Part shown: one piece after another, positions 52,427 to 60,631 of the stretch
Position numbering within the stretch: position 1 is the first letter of the stretch
Layout: every line of letters starts with the position of its first letter
Assembly (NCBI GenBank): GCA_965205915.1
Contig: OZ242191.1
Coordinates: 1,674,001 to 1,738,000 of the forward strand
DNA from: VXMO01 sp965205915
GTDB lineage: Bacteria; Chloroflexota; Dehalococcoidia; UBA6926
DNA: 64,000 nucleotides
Direction: 5' to 3'
The notes under the pieces: model-generated
Seen by the model: only the letters and a program-made list of their open reading frames with translations
The model's database searches: none
Told to the model about the DNA's origin: nothing
Made by a program: the position numbers and the translations under genes

Positions 52427-52621
52427 ATGGAGACCAATCGAGAGAGAATAGTACGACGACTGTTGCGAGAGGGTTGGTACCTCGACAGGCACGGCAGCAA
52501 GCATGACATCTACAGGCATAGAGAATTGGACGATTCGATAAGCGTGCCCAGGCACAGAACTCTCACCCGAACCGTTGCACGACGAATAATTCGAGCAGCG
52601 CGATTCACAGATTGGAGCTAG
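52427..52621 (+). CDS. hicA: HicA mRNA interferase toxin
   Basis: A 64-residue double-stranded-RNA-binding-fold toxin. RRLLREGWYLDRHGSKHDIYRHRE contains the catalytic His in GSKHDIYRH, and the C-terminal TLTRTVARRIIRAA helix is typical. It is translated just ahead of the first hicB copy (five bases apart). It should cleave mRNA when HicB is degraded. Confidence 0.92.
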   Translation: METNRERIVRRLLREGWYLDRHGSKHDIYRHRELDDSISVPRHRTLTRTVARRIIRAARFTDWS

Positions 52622-52626
52622 CCGCG

Positions 52627-52890
52627 ATGACAAAGTATCCGGCCATAATTGACGGTGAACTTGGCGCGTATGGAGTCGTCATCCCGGATATTCCCGGAGC
52701 ATGCCTAGCAATGGGCGACACGGTCGACGAGGCCCTCGAGGACGCTGAGCTTGCCCTGTCTGAATTTGCTGAAATCTTAGAGGGACAGGGAAGAGAAATC
52801 CCGCCTCCGAGCGATCCGGCAACACTTGAGTTGGAGCCGGGTGAGATGATCGCGTTTGTCCCGTTGAGGGTTCCGGCAACCCAATCTTAG
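52627..52890 (+). CDS. hicB: HicB antitoxin, copy 1
   Basis: An 87-residue antitoxin: MTKYPAIIDGELGAYGVVIPDIPGACLAMGDTVDEAL, an RNase H-like HicB fold, then IPPPSDPATLELEPGEMIAFVPLRVPATQS. It is cognate to hicA by position. There is no ribbon-helix-helix tail, so DNA binding is doubtful. Two closely related copies follow downstream at 52963 and 53301. Confidence 0.92.
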   Translation: MTKYPAIIDGELGAYGVVIPDIPGACLAMGDTVDEALEDAELALSEFAEILEGQGREIPPPSDPATLELEPGEMIAFVPLRVPATQS

Positions 52891-52962
52891 GGCTGTCTTG
52901 ATTGACAGTCCGGGAGCGGTGGGCGGCGGAGTTTGGTGGGGAGTGAGGGGAAGGCCGGAAGA

Positions 52963-53229
52963 ATGATGAAGAAGTATCCGGCCATCATTGACGGAGAACT
53001 GGGTGCCTACGGTGTTGTGGTACCAGATATGCCGGGGGTATGTGGGGCCATGGGCACCACAGTTGATGAAGCCCTCGTGCACGCGGAGGAGGCTTTGTCG
53101 GAATTTGTGGAGATGATTGAGGCCGATGGCAACACTGTGCCTCCGCCCAGCGATCCGGCGACACTTGAGTTGGAGCCCGGAGAGATGATTGCATTTGTCC
53201 CGTTGAGGGTTCCGGCAATCCAATCTTAG
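52963..53229 (+). CDS. HicB antitoxin, copy 2 (no hicA)
   Basis: An 88-residue paralog (MMKKYPAIIDGELGAYGVVVPDMPGVCGAMGTTVDEAL and the identical PSDPATLELEPGEMIAFVPLRVPAIQS). In front of it, at about 52911-52948, is a copy of the end of the enoyl-CoA hydratase gene (GAGCGGTGGGCGGCGGAGTT and onward). It has no hicA of its own. Confidence 0.88.
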   Translation: MMKKYPAIIDGELGAYGVVVPDMPGVCGAMGTTVDEALVHAEEALSEFVEMIEADGNTVPPPSDPATLELEPGEMIAFVPLRVPAIQS

Positions 53230-53300
53230 GGCTGACTTGATTGACAGTCCGGGAGCGGCGGGCGGTGGAGTTTGGGGGGAGTGAGGGGCGGGCCGAGGGA

Positions 53301-53564
53301 ATGACGGTGAAGTATCCGGCGTTAATCGATGGAGAACTGGGCGCATATGGTGTGGTTATCCCCGACGTGTCGGGGTGCTATGCGATGGGCACTACAGTCG
53401 ACGAGGCGCTGGTAGATGCCGAGGACGGTCTCGCCGATTTCTATGAACTATTTATGGAGAGGGGCAAGGAGTGGCCTTCGCCCAGCGATCCCGTCAGTTT
53501 GCACCTTGAGCCAGGAGAGATGATTGCTTTCGTGCCGTTGAGGGTGCCTGCAACGCAGACGTAA
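53301..53564 (+). CDS. HicB antitoxin, copy 3 (no hicA)
   Basis: An 87-residue, more diverged paralog (MTVKYPALIDGELGAYGVVIPDVSGCYAMGTTVDEALVDAEDGLADFYELFMERGKEW). Again it is preceded (about 53250-53284) by a copy of the hydratase gene tail. PSDPVSLHLEPGEMIAFVPLRVPATQT keeps the family end. It may now serve another toxin or none. Confidence 0.86.
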   Translation: MTVKYPALIDGELGAYGVVIPDVSGCYAMGTTVDEALVDAEDGLADFYELFMERGKEWPSPSDPVSLHLEPGEMIAFVPLRVPATQT

Positions 53565-53669
53565 CGCCGTCGCCCTCGATTCTTACACCGCACTATTCGT
53601 TTCAAGTGGACGGGGGGCGGGTATTGCGTCACACTCTGCATGGCAGTTATGTGGAGATGGGAGCATGTC

Positions 53670-54176
53670 ATGACATCGGGACAGCAGGATCGACCCGAAG
53701 ACGAGTCAGACGATACGGGGCAACAGAACGAGGAGAGCCAAGAGGGGAATTTCGTTCCGGGCTCGGCAGCGGATCCGACGATGGGGCAGGCTTCGGCGGA
53801 GGTGGGTGTCGGCGCGTACTACGGGCCGACGGGCAGCCCTGATGAGGAACGCAACTGGTCGATGCTGTTGCACCTGTCAGCATTGGCCGGCCTTGTGACT
53901 TCGGGGATAGGGAGCATATTGGGGCCGCTGATCGTCTGGCTCATATTCCGGGCTCGGTCAGACATGGTGGACTACCATGGCAAGCGTGCGCTGAACTTTC
54001 AGATCAGCTTTTTCATCTACGGGCTAGTCGCCGCATTATCAATTGTCGTGTTGATTGGTTTCCTCCTGCTTCCTGTTGTGATCATCGTATGGTTGATCTG
54101 GACGATCCTTGCGGCGATACGGGCAAGTCGTGGAGATCCTCCCGGGTACATCCTGTCAATTAGATTCTTGAGGTAG
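53670..54176 (+). CDS. DUF4870 membrane protein, copy 1
   Basis: A 168-residue protein with an acidic, disordered N-terminus (about 1-60) and a three- to four-helix DUF4870 domain: ERNWSMLLHLSALAGLVTSGIGSILGPLIVWLIFRARSDMVDYHGKRALNFQISF, ending RASRGDPPGYILSIRFLR. GGGAG lies before ATG 53670. The function of the family is unknown. First of three tandem paralogs. Confidence 0.85.
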   Translation: MTSGQQDRPEDESDDTGQQNEESQEGNFVPGSAADPTMGQASAEVGVGAYYGPTGSPDEERNWSMLLHLSALAGLVTSGIGSILGPLIVWLIFRARSDMVDYHGKRALNFQISFFIYGLVAALSIVVLIGFLLLPVVIIVWLIWTILAAIRASRGDPPGYILSIRFLR

Positions 54177-54216
54177 GCACAGGCTGACTCCATAAGCAAG
54201 GCGTGCGGGGGACGCT

Positions 54217-54690
54217 ATGCAGAATGAATCGCCGATGCCTGACCGGCCGGCGGGACCGGTCTACGGGGACTTGTGGCATCCGGAGGAGCGCAACTGGTCG
54301 ATACTGGTTCACCTCTTGGCGCTCAGTTCCGTCGTGACGTCGGGCGTTGGCGGGATACTGGGCCCGCTGATCGTGTGGCTCATCTTTCGTGGCAAGTCGG
54401 ACATGGTTAACGTTCACGGAAAGAGGGCGCTTAATTTCCAGATCAGTTTCCTCATCTATTTCATCATCCTGTTCATTGCGATGATTCCGTTCTTTATCTT
54501 TGGAAGCATTGCCGGGGAGAAAGAGGAGATTGTGACCGGATTCTGGCCGACGCTCATTCTGCTCATCATTGCAGGGCTACTGATGATGGTGTCGAGCATC
54601 GTCTGGTTGATATGGACTATTGTTGCGGCGGTGCGGGCAAGCAGGGGTGATCCGCCGGGGTATATTTTGGCGATTCCGTTTTTGAGGTGA
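54217..54690 (+). CDS. DUF4870 membrane protein, copy 2
   Basis: A 157-residue paralog: ERNWSILVHLLALSSVVTSGVGGILGPLIVWLIFRGKSDMVNVHGKRALNFQISF, then two more helices and the shared tail RASRGDPPGYILAIPFLR. The N-terminal extension is short. It is 40 bases after copy 1 and overlaps or abuts copy 3, so the three are one operon. Confidence 0.85.
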   Translation: MQNESPMPDRPAGPVYGDLWHPEERNWSILVHLLALSSVVTSGVGGILGPLIVWLIFRGKSDMVNVHGKRALNFQISFLIYFIILFIAMIPFFIFGSIAGEKEEIVTGFWPTLILLIIAGLLMMVSSIVWLIWTIVAAVRASRGDPPGYILAIPFLR

Positions 54691-54698
54691 GTAGCGGC

Positions 54699-55214
54699 AT
54701 GACTCAGTCGGATCAGGATGGATCCCCCCCGGAAAACACGCCGGAGCAACCGCAGCCTTTAGCTTCGAATGACCAGACAATCTGGGCTGTCCTCATCCAC
54801 TTGAGCGGCTTCGCCGGACTATTTTTCTTTGGCTTGCAGATCATTGCGCCACTCGTGTTGTGGCTCGTCACACGGCCAAATCGGGAGATGGTGAACTCCC
54901 ACGGTAAGGCGGCTCTCAACTTTCAGATCAGCATGATCCTGTACCAGATCGCGCTTGGCATTGTTATCGTGATCTTTGTGATCGGCGTGGCTGCGGCGAA
55001 TTCCGAGCGCCTGGCGGACCTGGCAGACAATTCCATGACAGATGAGGAACAGTTTTCGGAAGTCCTTAGCGTTTTCCTGCGCCCCATTCTTATTGCAGCC
55101 GGGCTAGGAATAGTCACTTTCCTGTTCTGGGCAATCATGATTATCCGCGCCGCAGTGCGCGCCGGCGGCGGCAAGACCGCCGGATATATTCTTGCGATTC
55201 CGTTTTTGAGGTGA
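54699..55214 (+). CDS. DUF4870 membrane protein, copy 3
   Basis: A 171-residue paralog, the most divergent: NDQTIWAVLIHLSGFAGLFFFGLQIIAPLVLWLVTRPNREMVNSHGKAALNFQISM, a longer loop with acidic residues, and the tail RAGGGKTAGYILAIPFLR. ATG 54699 is chosen over GTG 54687, which overlaps copy 2. Its stop is three bases before the next hydratase gene. Confidence 0.83.
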   Translation: MTQSDQDGSPPENTPEQPQPLASNDQTIWAVLIHLSGFAGLFFFGLQIIAPLVLWLVTRPNREMVNSHGKAALNFQISMILYQIALGIVIVIFVIGVAAANSERLADLADNSMTDEEQFSEVLSVFLRPILIAAGLGIVTFLFWAIMIIRAAVRAGGGKTAGYILAIPFLR

Positions 55215-55217
55215 ATC

Positions 55218-55940
55218 GTGGCGCAGAGAGACGAACCCGCGGCGCTTTGCGAGGTGGATGATTCCGGCCTTGCACACATCACCCTGAATCGTCCTGAGCA
55301 ACTCAATGCTTTCAATGTGCAGATGCGGGATGACTTGTTCGGCATCCTGACGGAGCTGCATGCGAACCCCGATCTGGATGCCGTGCTTATCACCGGCGCA
55401 GGGGAGAGGGCTTTTTGCGCCGGCGCGGATCTGACGGAGTTTGGTAGCGCGCCATCGAGAGTCATTGCGCGGGAGGCTCGGTATCTGCGGGATGTGTGGT
55501 CGCTTTTGCGGTCGCTGCCCGTGCCGACGGTGGCGGCGATGCATGGGTTCTCCATCGGCTCCGGGCTGGAGATGGCCTTATGCTGCGATTTTCGGATTGC
55601 GGCGGACAACACACGCTTCCGGCTGCCTGAGGTCGCGCTGGGTATGATTCCGTTCGCGACGGGTAGCGCATCGTTGCCTCGAATCATTGGACGGTCAAAG
55701 GCGCTGGACCTGCTGCTGACTAGTCGGTGGTTCGACGCGGAGGAGGCGCTGACAATTGGGCTGGTGCATCGAGTCGCACCGGCGGCGAGTCTGGGGGATG
55801 CGGCGGATGAGTTGCTTGCGGAGACGCGGCGGTTGCCTCGTTTGGCGCGGGCAGCGGCAAAGGCGGCTCTGCGGCGAGGGGCCGACGTCAGGCTGGCGGA
55901 GGGGCTGCGAATAGAGGCTACATTGGCGGCGGCTCTTTAG
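55218..55940 (+). CDS. Enoyl-CoA hydratase
   Basis: A 240-residue crotonase-fold enzyme. ITLNRPEQLNAFNVQMRDDL, ITGAGERAFCAGADLTEF (first oxyanion strand) and AAMHGFSIGSGLEMALCCDFRIAADNTRFRLPEVALGMIPFATGS (second strand; Glu in the LPEVALG segment at the second catalytic position) are family features. The start is GTG, three bases after the DUF4870 copy 3 stop, so it is co-transcribed. The third enoyl-CoA hydratase-like gene in the window. Confidence 0.88.
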   Translation: MAQRDEPAALCEVDDSGLAHITLNRPEQLNAFNVQMRDDLFGILTELHANPDLDAVLITGAGERAFCAGADLTEFGSAPSRVIAREARYLRDVWSLLRSLPVPTVAAMHGFSIGSGLEMALCCDFRIAADNTRFRLPEVALGMIPFATGSASLPRIIGRSKALDLLLTSRWFDAEEALTIGLVHRVAPAASLGDAADELLAETRRLPRLARAAAKAALRRGADVRLAEGLRIEATLAAAL

Positions 55941-55961
55941 GTCTTCGCTCACTTTAGGTTC

Positions 55962-55996
55962 TTTCTCACTCATGGATAGCAAAGTGTAGTGAGAAA
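55962..55996. promoter_or_regulatory. Inverted repeat upstream of a lipoprotein gene
   Basis: TTTCTCACT (55962-55970) and AGTGAGAAA (55988-55996) form a perfect 9-base inverted repeat with an 18-base middle. TATACT, a good -10 box, lies at 56037-56042. It could be an operator for the lipoprotein gene at 56083 or a weak terminator of the hydratase gene. Confidence 0.4.
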
Positions 55997-56082
55997 CCAC
56001 TAACGGTTTTGTCAGGTTAAGAGTAGTTTTGTGGACTATACTAGCCTTAGCGCCTCCCACATTAAGAGCGAAAGGCACTGTC

Positions 56083-56892
56083 ATGGTTACGAAAATTAAT
56101 AGATTCCTATCAACCACTTCCACGTTCGCAGTACTTGCGGTCGTAATGGGGTTTGTCCTGGTGATTGCGGCGTGCAGTAGCGATCCAACACCGGCGCCAA
56201 CGGTAACCTCTGTGCCGACGGCCGTACCCACACCTGTTCCTGCGACGGCTACATCGACCCCGGTACCTCCGACAGTCGCGCCGACTGCTACACGGGTCGC
56301 TATCTCAATCGATGAGTTGGAGATAACCGAAACGACAACAATCCGTGATATCGTTGCTGCGTTTTCCGAAGATGAAGAGACCTGCGTTCGGGAGGCCATT
56401 GGAGTCGACGCGTTCGACTTGATCAAGGACGTCCCCGTGGCCACCCTTCCCGGGGGCGTCGGCGATTTCCCGCTCCAGTGCCTGACGATGGAAAGTACCC
56501 TCGGTTTCGTGGTCGCGTCGCTTTCTTCGGAAGCAGGGGGGCTGAGCGCCGAGACCCGCAGTTGTATTACAGGTGTTGCAGCTGAGAACCCCGGCATTGT
56601 TGGTCTGGGGCCACCGCCGGAGAGTCTCGGCGAGGTTATTGCCGGCGCGGTACAAGTCCAACTGTGTCTTACGGATGAGGAGGCTGCCGCATGGGCAGCC
56701 AGCCAAGGGGCAGAGTTACCATCACCATCGGCATTGCGTTGCCTGGAGGAACAGCTTGGCGGGGAGGAGGCTCTTTTGGCCATGCTGAGCGACGAGGAGC
56801 AGGCAGAACAAGCTATGCTCAACCTGTTTTCGGCGGCCTTGGCATGTGAGGGTGGCCAAGGCCAACTTGAGGCGACGCCAACCGGCGGCTGA
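56083..56892 (+). CDS. Surface lipoprotein with Thr/Pro linker, hypothetical
   Basis: A 269-residue exported protein. A signal peptide ends in lipobox AAC (AVVMGFVLVIAACSSD), then a Thr/Pro-rich spacer (PTPAPTVTSVPTAVPTPVP...) and a helical, acidic domain with several spaced Cys (EETCVREAIG, LQCLTMESTLG, RSCITGVAAENP, LRCLEEQLGG). The Cys positions suggest disulfides. AAAGG precedes the ATG. I do not recognise the domain. The linker resembles that of the peroxiredoxin at 7009. Confidence 0.75.
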   Translation: MVTKINRFLSTTSTFAVLAVVMGFVLVIAACSSDPTPAPTVTSVPTAVPTPVPATATSTPVPPTVAPTATRVAISIDELEITETTTIRDIVAAFSEDEETCVREAIGVDAFDLIKDVPVATLPGGVGDFPLQCLTMESTLGFVVASLSSEAGGLSAETRSCITGVAAENPGIVGLGPPPESLGEVIAGAVQVQLCLTDEEAAAWAASQGAELPSPSALRCLEEQLGGEEALLAMLSDEEQAEQAMLNLFSAALACEGGQGQLEATPTGG

Positions 56893-57103
56893 GGCGCTGA
56901 CTGCTTCGCGCTTGCTGAGGAAGCCCCTGCGCCGCCTGACATGCTCCTAAATGGTGACATTCGGACGGCGCTCTGCTAGTATCGGCTAGCTACGCCCGCC
57001 CGCGCGGAGGGGCAAAATGGTAGGGGGAGAACCGGTCGCGACAGTCGCGTCGCGTAGAGGTTTGTCCTCGCCGAAATAGGGACATCGGGAGGGGATTTCA
57101 CGA

Positions 57104-58678
57104 ATGAATACTGCTGAGTTTCTGACGATTGCAAACATGATCGCGCCTGACAAGGAAGCGATCGTATTTGAGGAAAAGCGCCTGACCTACGCGGAGTTGA
57201 ACTCACGCGCCAATCAGCTGGCAAGCCAAATGCAGTCCTGGGGCGTCGGCAGCGGCGACCGCGTCGGCATCATGCAAGTGAACTGCAATGAGATCATTGA
57301 GACCTACTTTGCGGCAGCCAAGCTTGGCGCCATCTTTGTCCCGCTGAGCTTTCGCGGGCGGGCGGAAGAAATCCGCCACATGGTGAACGCATCGGAGTCC
57401 AAGGTCGTTATCGCCGGATCACGCTATCTCGGCATGGTCGATGAGCTCCGACCCGTGCTCAACACCGTTGAGCACTACGTCTCGATGGAAGGAACGGCGG
57501 ACGGCTGGGAGCCGTATGAGGACATCCTCGCCGCCCAGCCGACTGACGACATCATGACGGACGTTGACGACGACGACACGACGATTCTGATGTTCACGGC
57601 GGGCACGACGGGCCTGCCCAAGGGCGTGATGCTGACATTCGGCGGCGTCAGCAGCTACAGCCTGAGCAACGTGACGCCGGTGGACCCGGATCAGGTTGAG
57701 AAGAACATCCTGACCGTTCCGCTGTACCACGTCGCAGGAATGCAGGCGGTCATCTCCGCTATATTCGGGATGCGCACGCTTGTGATACAGCGGCAATTTG
57801 AGGCGGAGTCGTGGATGAAGCTGGTGCAGGATGAGAAGGTCTCGCGCGCCATGATGGTGCCGACGATGCTCAAGATGCTGCTGGATCATCCGGCGCGCCC
57901 CAACTACGACATCTCCAGCCTCGATGTCCTCACCTATGGCGCCGCGCCTATGCCCAAGGAGATCATCAAGCGCGCCATCATGGAGCTTGAGGACACCCAG
58001 TTCATCAACGCATTCGGCCAGACGGAGGCCTCGGCAACCATCACGGCGCTCATGCCGGATGATCACAACGTCAAGGGGCTCTCTGAAGAGGAGCGCGAGA
58101 AGAAGTTCGAGCGCCTGAGCTCCATCGGCAAGCCGCTGCCGGGCGTCGAGATTCGCATCGTCGACGAGGACGGCAAGGACGTGTCGGCCAACGAGCAGGG
58201 CGAGATCATCGCCAGTGGGCCTCAGCTCATGAAGGGCTATTGGCAGCAGGACGACGTGACGGCTGAGACCATCAAGAACGGTTGGCTGTTCACGGGCGAC
58301 CTCGGCTACCAGGACGATGAGGGTTACATTTTCCTCACGGGCCGCGCCAAGGACTTCATCAAGCGCGCCGGTGAGATGATTTCGCCTGAGGAGGTTGAGC
58401 AGACGTTGATGTCTCACCCGGCGGTCGACGAGGCCGCCATCATCGGCATACCCGATGACGAGTGGGGCGAGCGCGTGCGCGCCGTCGTTGTGCTCAAGAA
58501 CGGGCAGAGCGCGACGCAGGAGGAGCTCATCGAGTTCTCCCGCAAGCAACTGGCCAGCTTCAAGAAGCCGGAGCACGTCGTCTTCTCTGAGGAGCCGCTG
58601 CCCCGCAATCCGCTGGGCAAGGTTCTCAAGAGGGACCTGAAGCAGATGTACACGGAGCCGATCACAGACCCGGCGTAG
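57104..58678 (+). CDS. Acyl-CoA synthetase (AMP-forming)
   Basis: A 524-residue adenylate-forming ligase that activates a carboxylic acid with CoA. FTAGTTGLPKGVML (ATP loop), YGAAPMPKEI, INAFGQTEAS, GWLFTGDLGYQDDEGYIFLTGRAKDFIKRAGEMISPEEVE and the catalytic Lys in PRNPLGKVLKRDL are all present. The substrate class (medium- or long-chain fatty acid, or aromatic) cannot be fixed. It feeds the enoyl-CoA hydratases in the window. GGAGG-like GGGAGGGG stands before the ATG. Confidence 0.93.
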   Translation: MNTAEFLTIANMIAPDKEAIVFEEKRLTYAELNSRANQLASQMQSWGVGSGDRVGIMQVNCNEIIETYFAAAKLGAIFVPLSFRGRAEEIRHMVNASESKVVIAGSRYLGMVDELRPVLNTVEHYVSMEGTADGWEPYEDILAAQPTDDIMTDVDDDDTTILMFTAGTTGLPKGVMLTFGGVSSYSLSNVTPVDPDQVEKNILTVPLYHVAGMQAVISAIFGMRTLVIQRQFEAESWMKLVQDEKVSRAMMVPTMLKMLLDHPARPNYDISSLDVLTYGAAPMPKEIIKRAIMELEDTQFINAFGQTEASATITALMPDDHNVKGLSEEEREKKFERLSSIGKPLPGVEIRIVDEDGKDVSANEQGEIIASGPQLMKGYWQQDDVTAETIKNGWLFTGDLGYQDDEGYIFLTGRAKDFIKRAGEMISPEEVEQTLMSHPAVDEAAIIGIPDDEWGERVRAVVVLKNGQSATQEELIEFSRKQLASFKKPEHVVFSEEPLPRNPLGKVLKRDLKQMYTEPITDPA

Positions 58679-58700
58679 TCCGGTTGACCGACGCAAAAGG

Positions 58701-58736
58701 AAGGGCGCGGGGGCGCTACGGCACCCCTGCGCCCTT
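58701..58736 (+). terminator. Hairpin terminator after the acyl-CoA synthetase gene
   Basis: AAGGGCGC (58701-58708) pairs with GCGCCCTT (58729-58736) around a GGGG/CCCC inner stem. The stem lies 22 bases after the stop codon. No long T tract follows. Confidence 0.6.
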
Positions 58737-58833
58737 GTGCGCGCCCTGTCACGCTTGGCCCCGGTACTCGAGCGTGTCGCTCCCGTAAACGCGCCGGGCA
58801 GGCGTGGCTTTTACACCGACGGAGAAGAGACAC

Positions 58834-60528
58834 ATGGCTGATAACCCAACCATGGAAACGTCCGGCCAGGGTGGCAATGAATCGGCAATCGCCAGTGACC
58901 CCGGGGAGGTCTTGCGGGGACTGTCACCTGAACAACTCGGTGATGTTGTCTCCCTCGTGCTGGAGAAGCGAAGTGAGTTCAGGCACGCGCCCGTCGGCCA
59001 GATCCTGAACGAGTCAATTAGGGGATTTATTACCGTTGACGGATTCCGCGATTCCAGCAAGGCACACAATCAGCAAATTAAGAACGCTCTTATCAAGAAG
59101 GCTCCGGAAATCCCGCCGCTCGCCTATGCCATTCTGGCGGTATGGATAGAATCTCACACCCCATTGCGTGATTCCCTTGCCGAGTTCGTCGGCACGGATG
59201 TAGAAGGCGCGGACATCGCAGCCTTTCTACAAGGCAACCCGGACTTCGCCGAAAAAGACACGCGCCTCATGTGGAATTGCGCCCCCCAATGGCTAACCGT
59301 CGACGAACCCGGGACGCGCGACGACGGCCCAGCAAACCTCCCGCCGCGATCGGTAGAAGGCAGCCGCGCCTTTGACGCAGTCCTGGAATCCCTCTCGCAA
59401 CTCCCGCCCACCGGCCCTGAATGGGGAGAGAGCATTGATTGGCTCATCGATCAAATCTACAAACTCCAGGGCGAGAAAGAGGAACAGCTCAAGGGTACGC
59501 AGGAGGCCTTTAGGGATGCGGAGCGCATCATCACCGGGCACCGGGAACTGTTGGACTTTTTCGAATGGGGCGGCTCAGCCGAATTGCTACAGCGGGCCAC
59601 ACTTTGGGCTGATACGGCGGCGGCCCGCGACATTCTGAGTTCGCTTGAAACCACGCTCATCGAATTCGTTCCGGTGCGCGATTCTGCGGAGACTTTCGCC
59701 GAGGAAAATGTCCGCGCCCAAGAACGACTTCATGTCGGCGCGCGCATCATCGCGATCCTGCGAGAGCTTGACGCCCTGGATATCCAGTCGGAACCGGACG
59801 CAATCGCAGAGCCGGGGTCTGAGCGTGAGTCCGACCCTGACTCCCCTGACGAGCCGGAGCACTTGCGCAAGGAGATCGACGGTCTCAGAGAGGCAAACAA
59901 CCGGTTGTCCCAACAAAACGACGTCCTGCGGGAAGAGATACGGGTTCGCGATGCCAGCATCCGTGAACTGGAGGAGGATAAGAGCCTTCTGGAGGATGAC
60001 CTCAAGGAGGCCGGGGACACCGCAAGCACATGGCGCCAGATGTACGTCAACTCACAGTTGGCAGGCGACGGCGCAGATGGCACGACCAGGCACTTTGTCA
60101 GCGTCGCAGACGTCCTGACCGCGGCGGAGCAAGAACTATCAGGCTCTCTCGTCTTCGCTCTCAACAGCAGATCTGATCGCTCGATCTCTTTTGCCAGGCC
60201 CAATGACGTCTGGGCTTCGCTTGAGTGGCTGGCCACCACGTATTCCCAATCCAAGCGGGGCGCGCTGCAGGCGCCCGACCTCAGCGATTCCCTGTTCAAG
60301 GTCAGTGAATTTCGTTACGTGCCCCATCAGCGCAAGGTCACGATGGGCAAGTACTCCTCGGACTATGAGACGACTCTTGGCGACCGGAAATTCATCCTGG
60401 AGCACCACATTGGCATGGGGCGCGGACGGGGCGAGAGCGCAATCCGCATAGCCTTTGCGTGGGATTCGGAGCGGCAGATGGTTATCGTTGGCTACGTCGG
60501 GCGGCATCAGCGGACGGACGCGAGCTAA
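58834..60528 (+). CDS. Large coiled-coil protein of unknown function
   Basis: A 564-residue cytosolic protein I cannot name. A helical N-terminal half (LRGLSPEQLGDVVSLVLEKRSEFR; IPPLAYAILAVWIESHTPLRDSL) contains an acidic linker, then a coiled coil (about 345-400: LRKEIDGLREANNRLSQQNDVLREEIRVRDASIRELEE). The C-terminal about 160 residues end GDRKFILEHHIGMGRGRGES and RIAFAWDSERQMVIVGYVGRH, which looks like a compact alpha-beta effector domain seen at the ends of other long proteins in accessory loci. ATG 58834 has GGAGAAGAG upstream. A toxin or defence role is speculative. Confidence 0.65.
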   Translation: MADNPTMETSGQGGNESAIASDPGEVLRGLSPEQLGDVVSLVLEKRSEFRHAPVGQILNESIRGFITVDGFRDSSKAHNQQIKNALIKKAPEIPPLAYAILAVWIESHTPLRDSLAEFVGTDVEGADIAAFLQGNPDFAEKDTRLMWNCAPQWLTVDEPGTRDDGPANLPPRSVEGSRAFDAVLESLSQLPPTGPEWGESIDWLIDQIYKLQGEKEEQLKGTQEAFRDAERIITGHRELLDFFEWGGSAELLQRATLWADTAAARDILSSLETTLIEFVPVRDSAETFAEENVRAQERLHVGARIIAILRELDALDIQSEPDAIAEPGSERESDPDSPDEPEHLRKEIDGLREANNRLSQQNDVLREEIRVRDASIRELEEDKSLLEDDLKEAGDTASTWRQMYVNSQLAGDGADGTTRHFVSVADVLTAAEQELSGSLVFALNSRSDRSISFARPNDVWASLEWLATTYSQSKRGALQAPDLSDSLFKVSEFRYVPHQRKVTMGKYSSDYETTLGDRKFILEHHIGMGRGRGESAIRIAFAWDSERQMVIVGYVGRHQRTDAS

Positions 60529-60631
60529 CGGTAGCCCCGCGTCCCGCGCCTTTCTTCTGCTAAATTGAAGGAGCAAATGCAGTCCATATGACCGGCCGTC
60601 TCCCAGTTGTCATTACCCGGAGGGTATTTTA

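Noticed and set aside
57419..58696. 425-codon minus-strand frame opposite the acyl-CoA synthetase
   Set aside because: It is a codon-structure shadow rich in Arg, Leu, Asp and His, with no motif or ribosome binding site.
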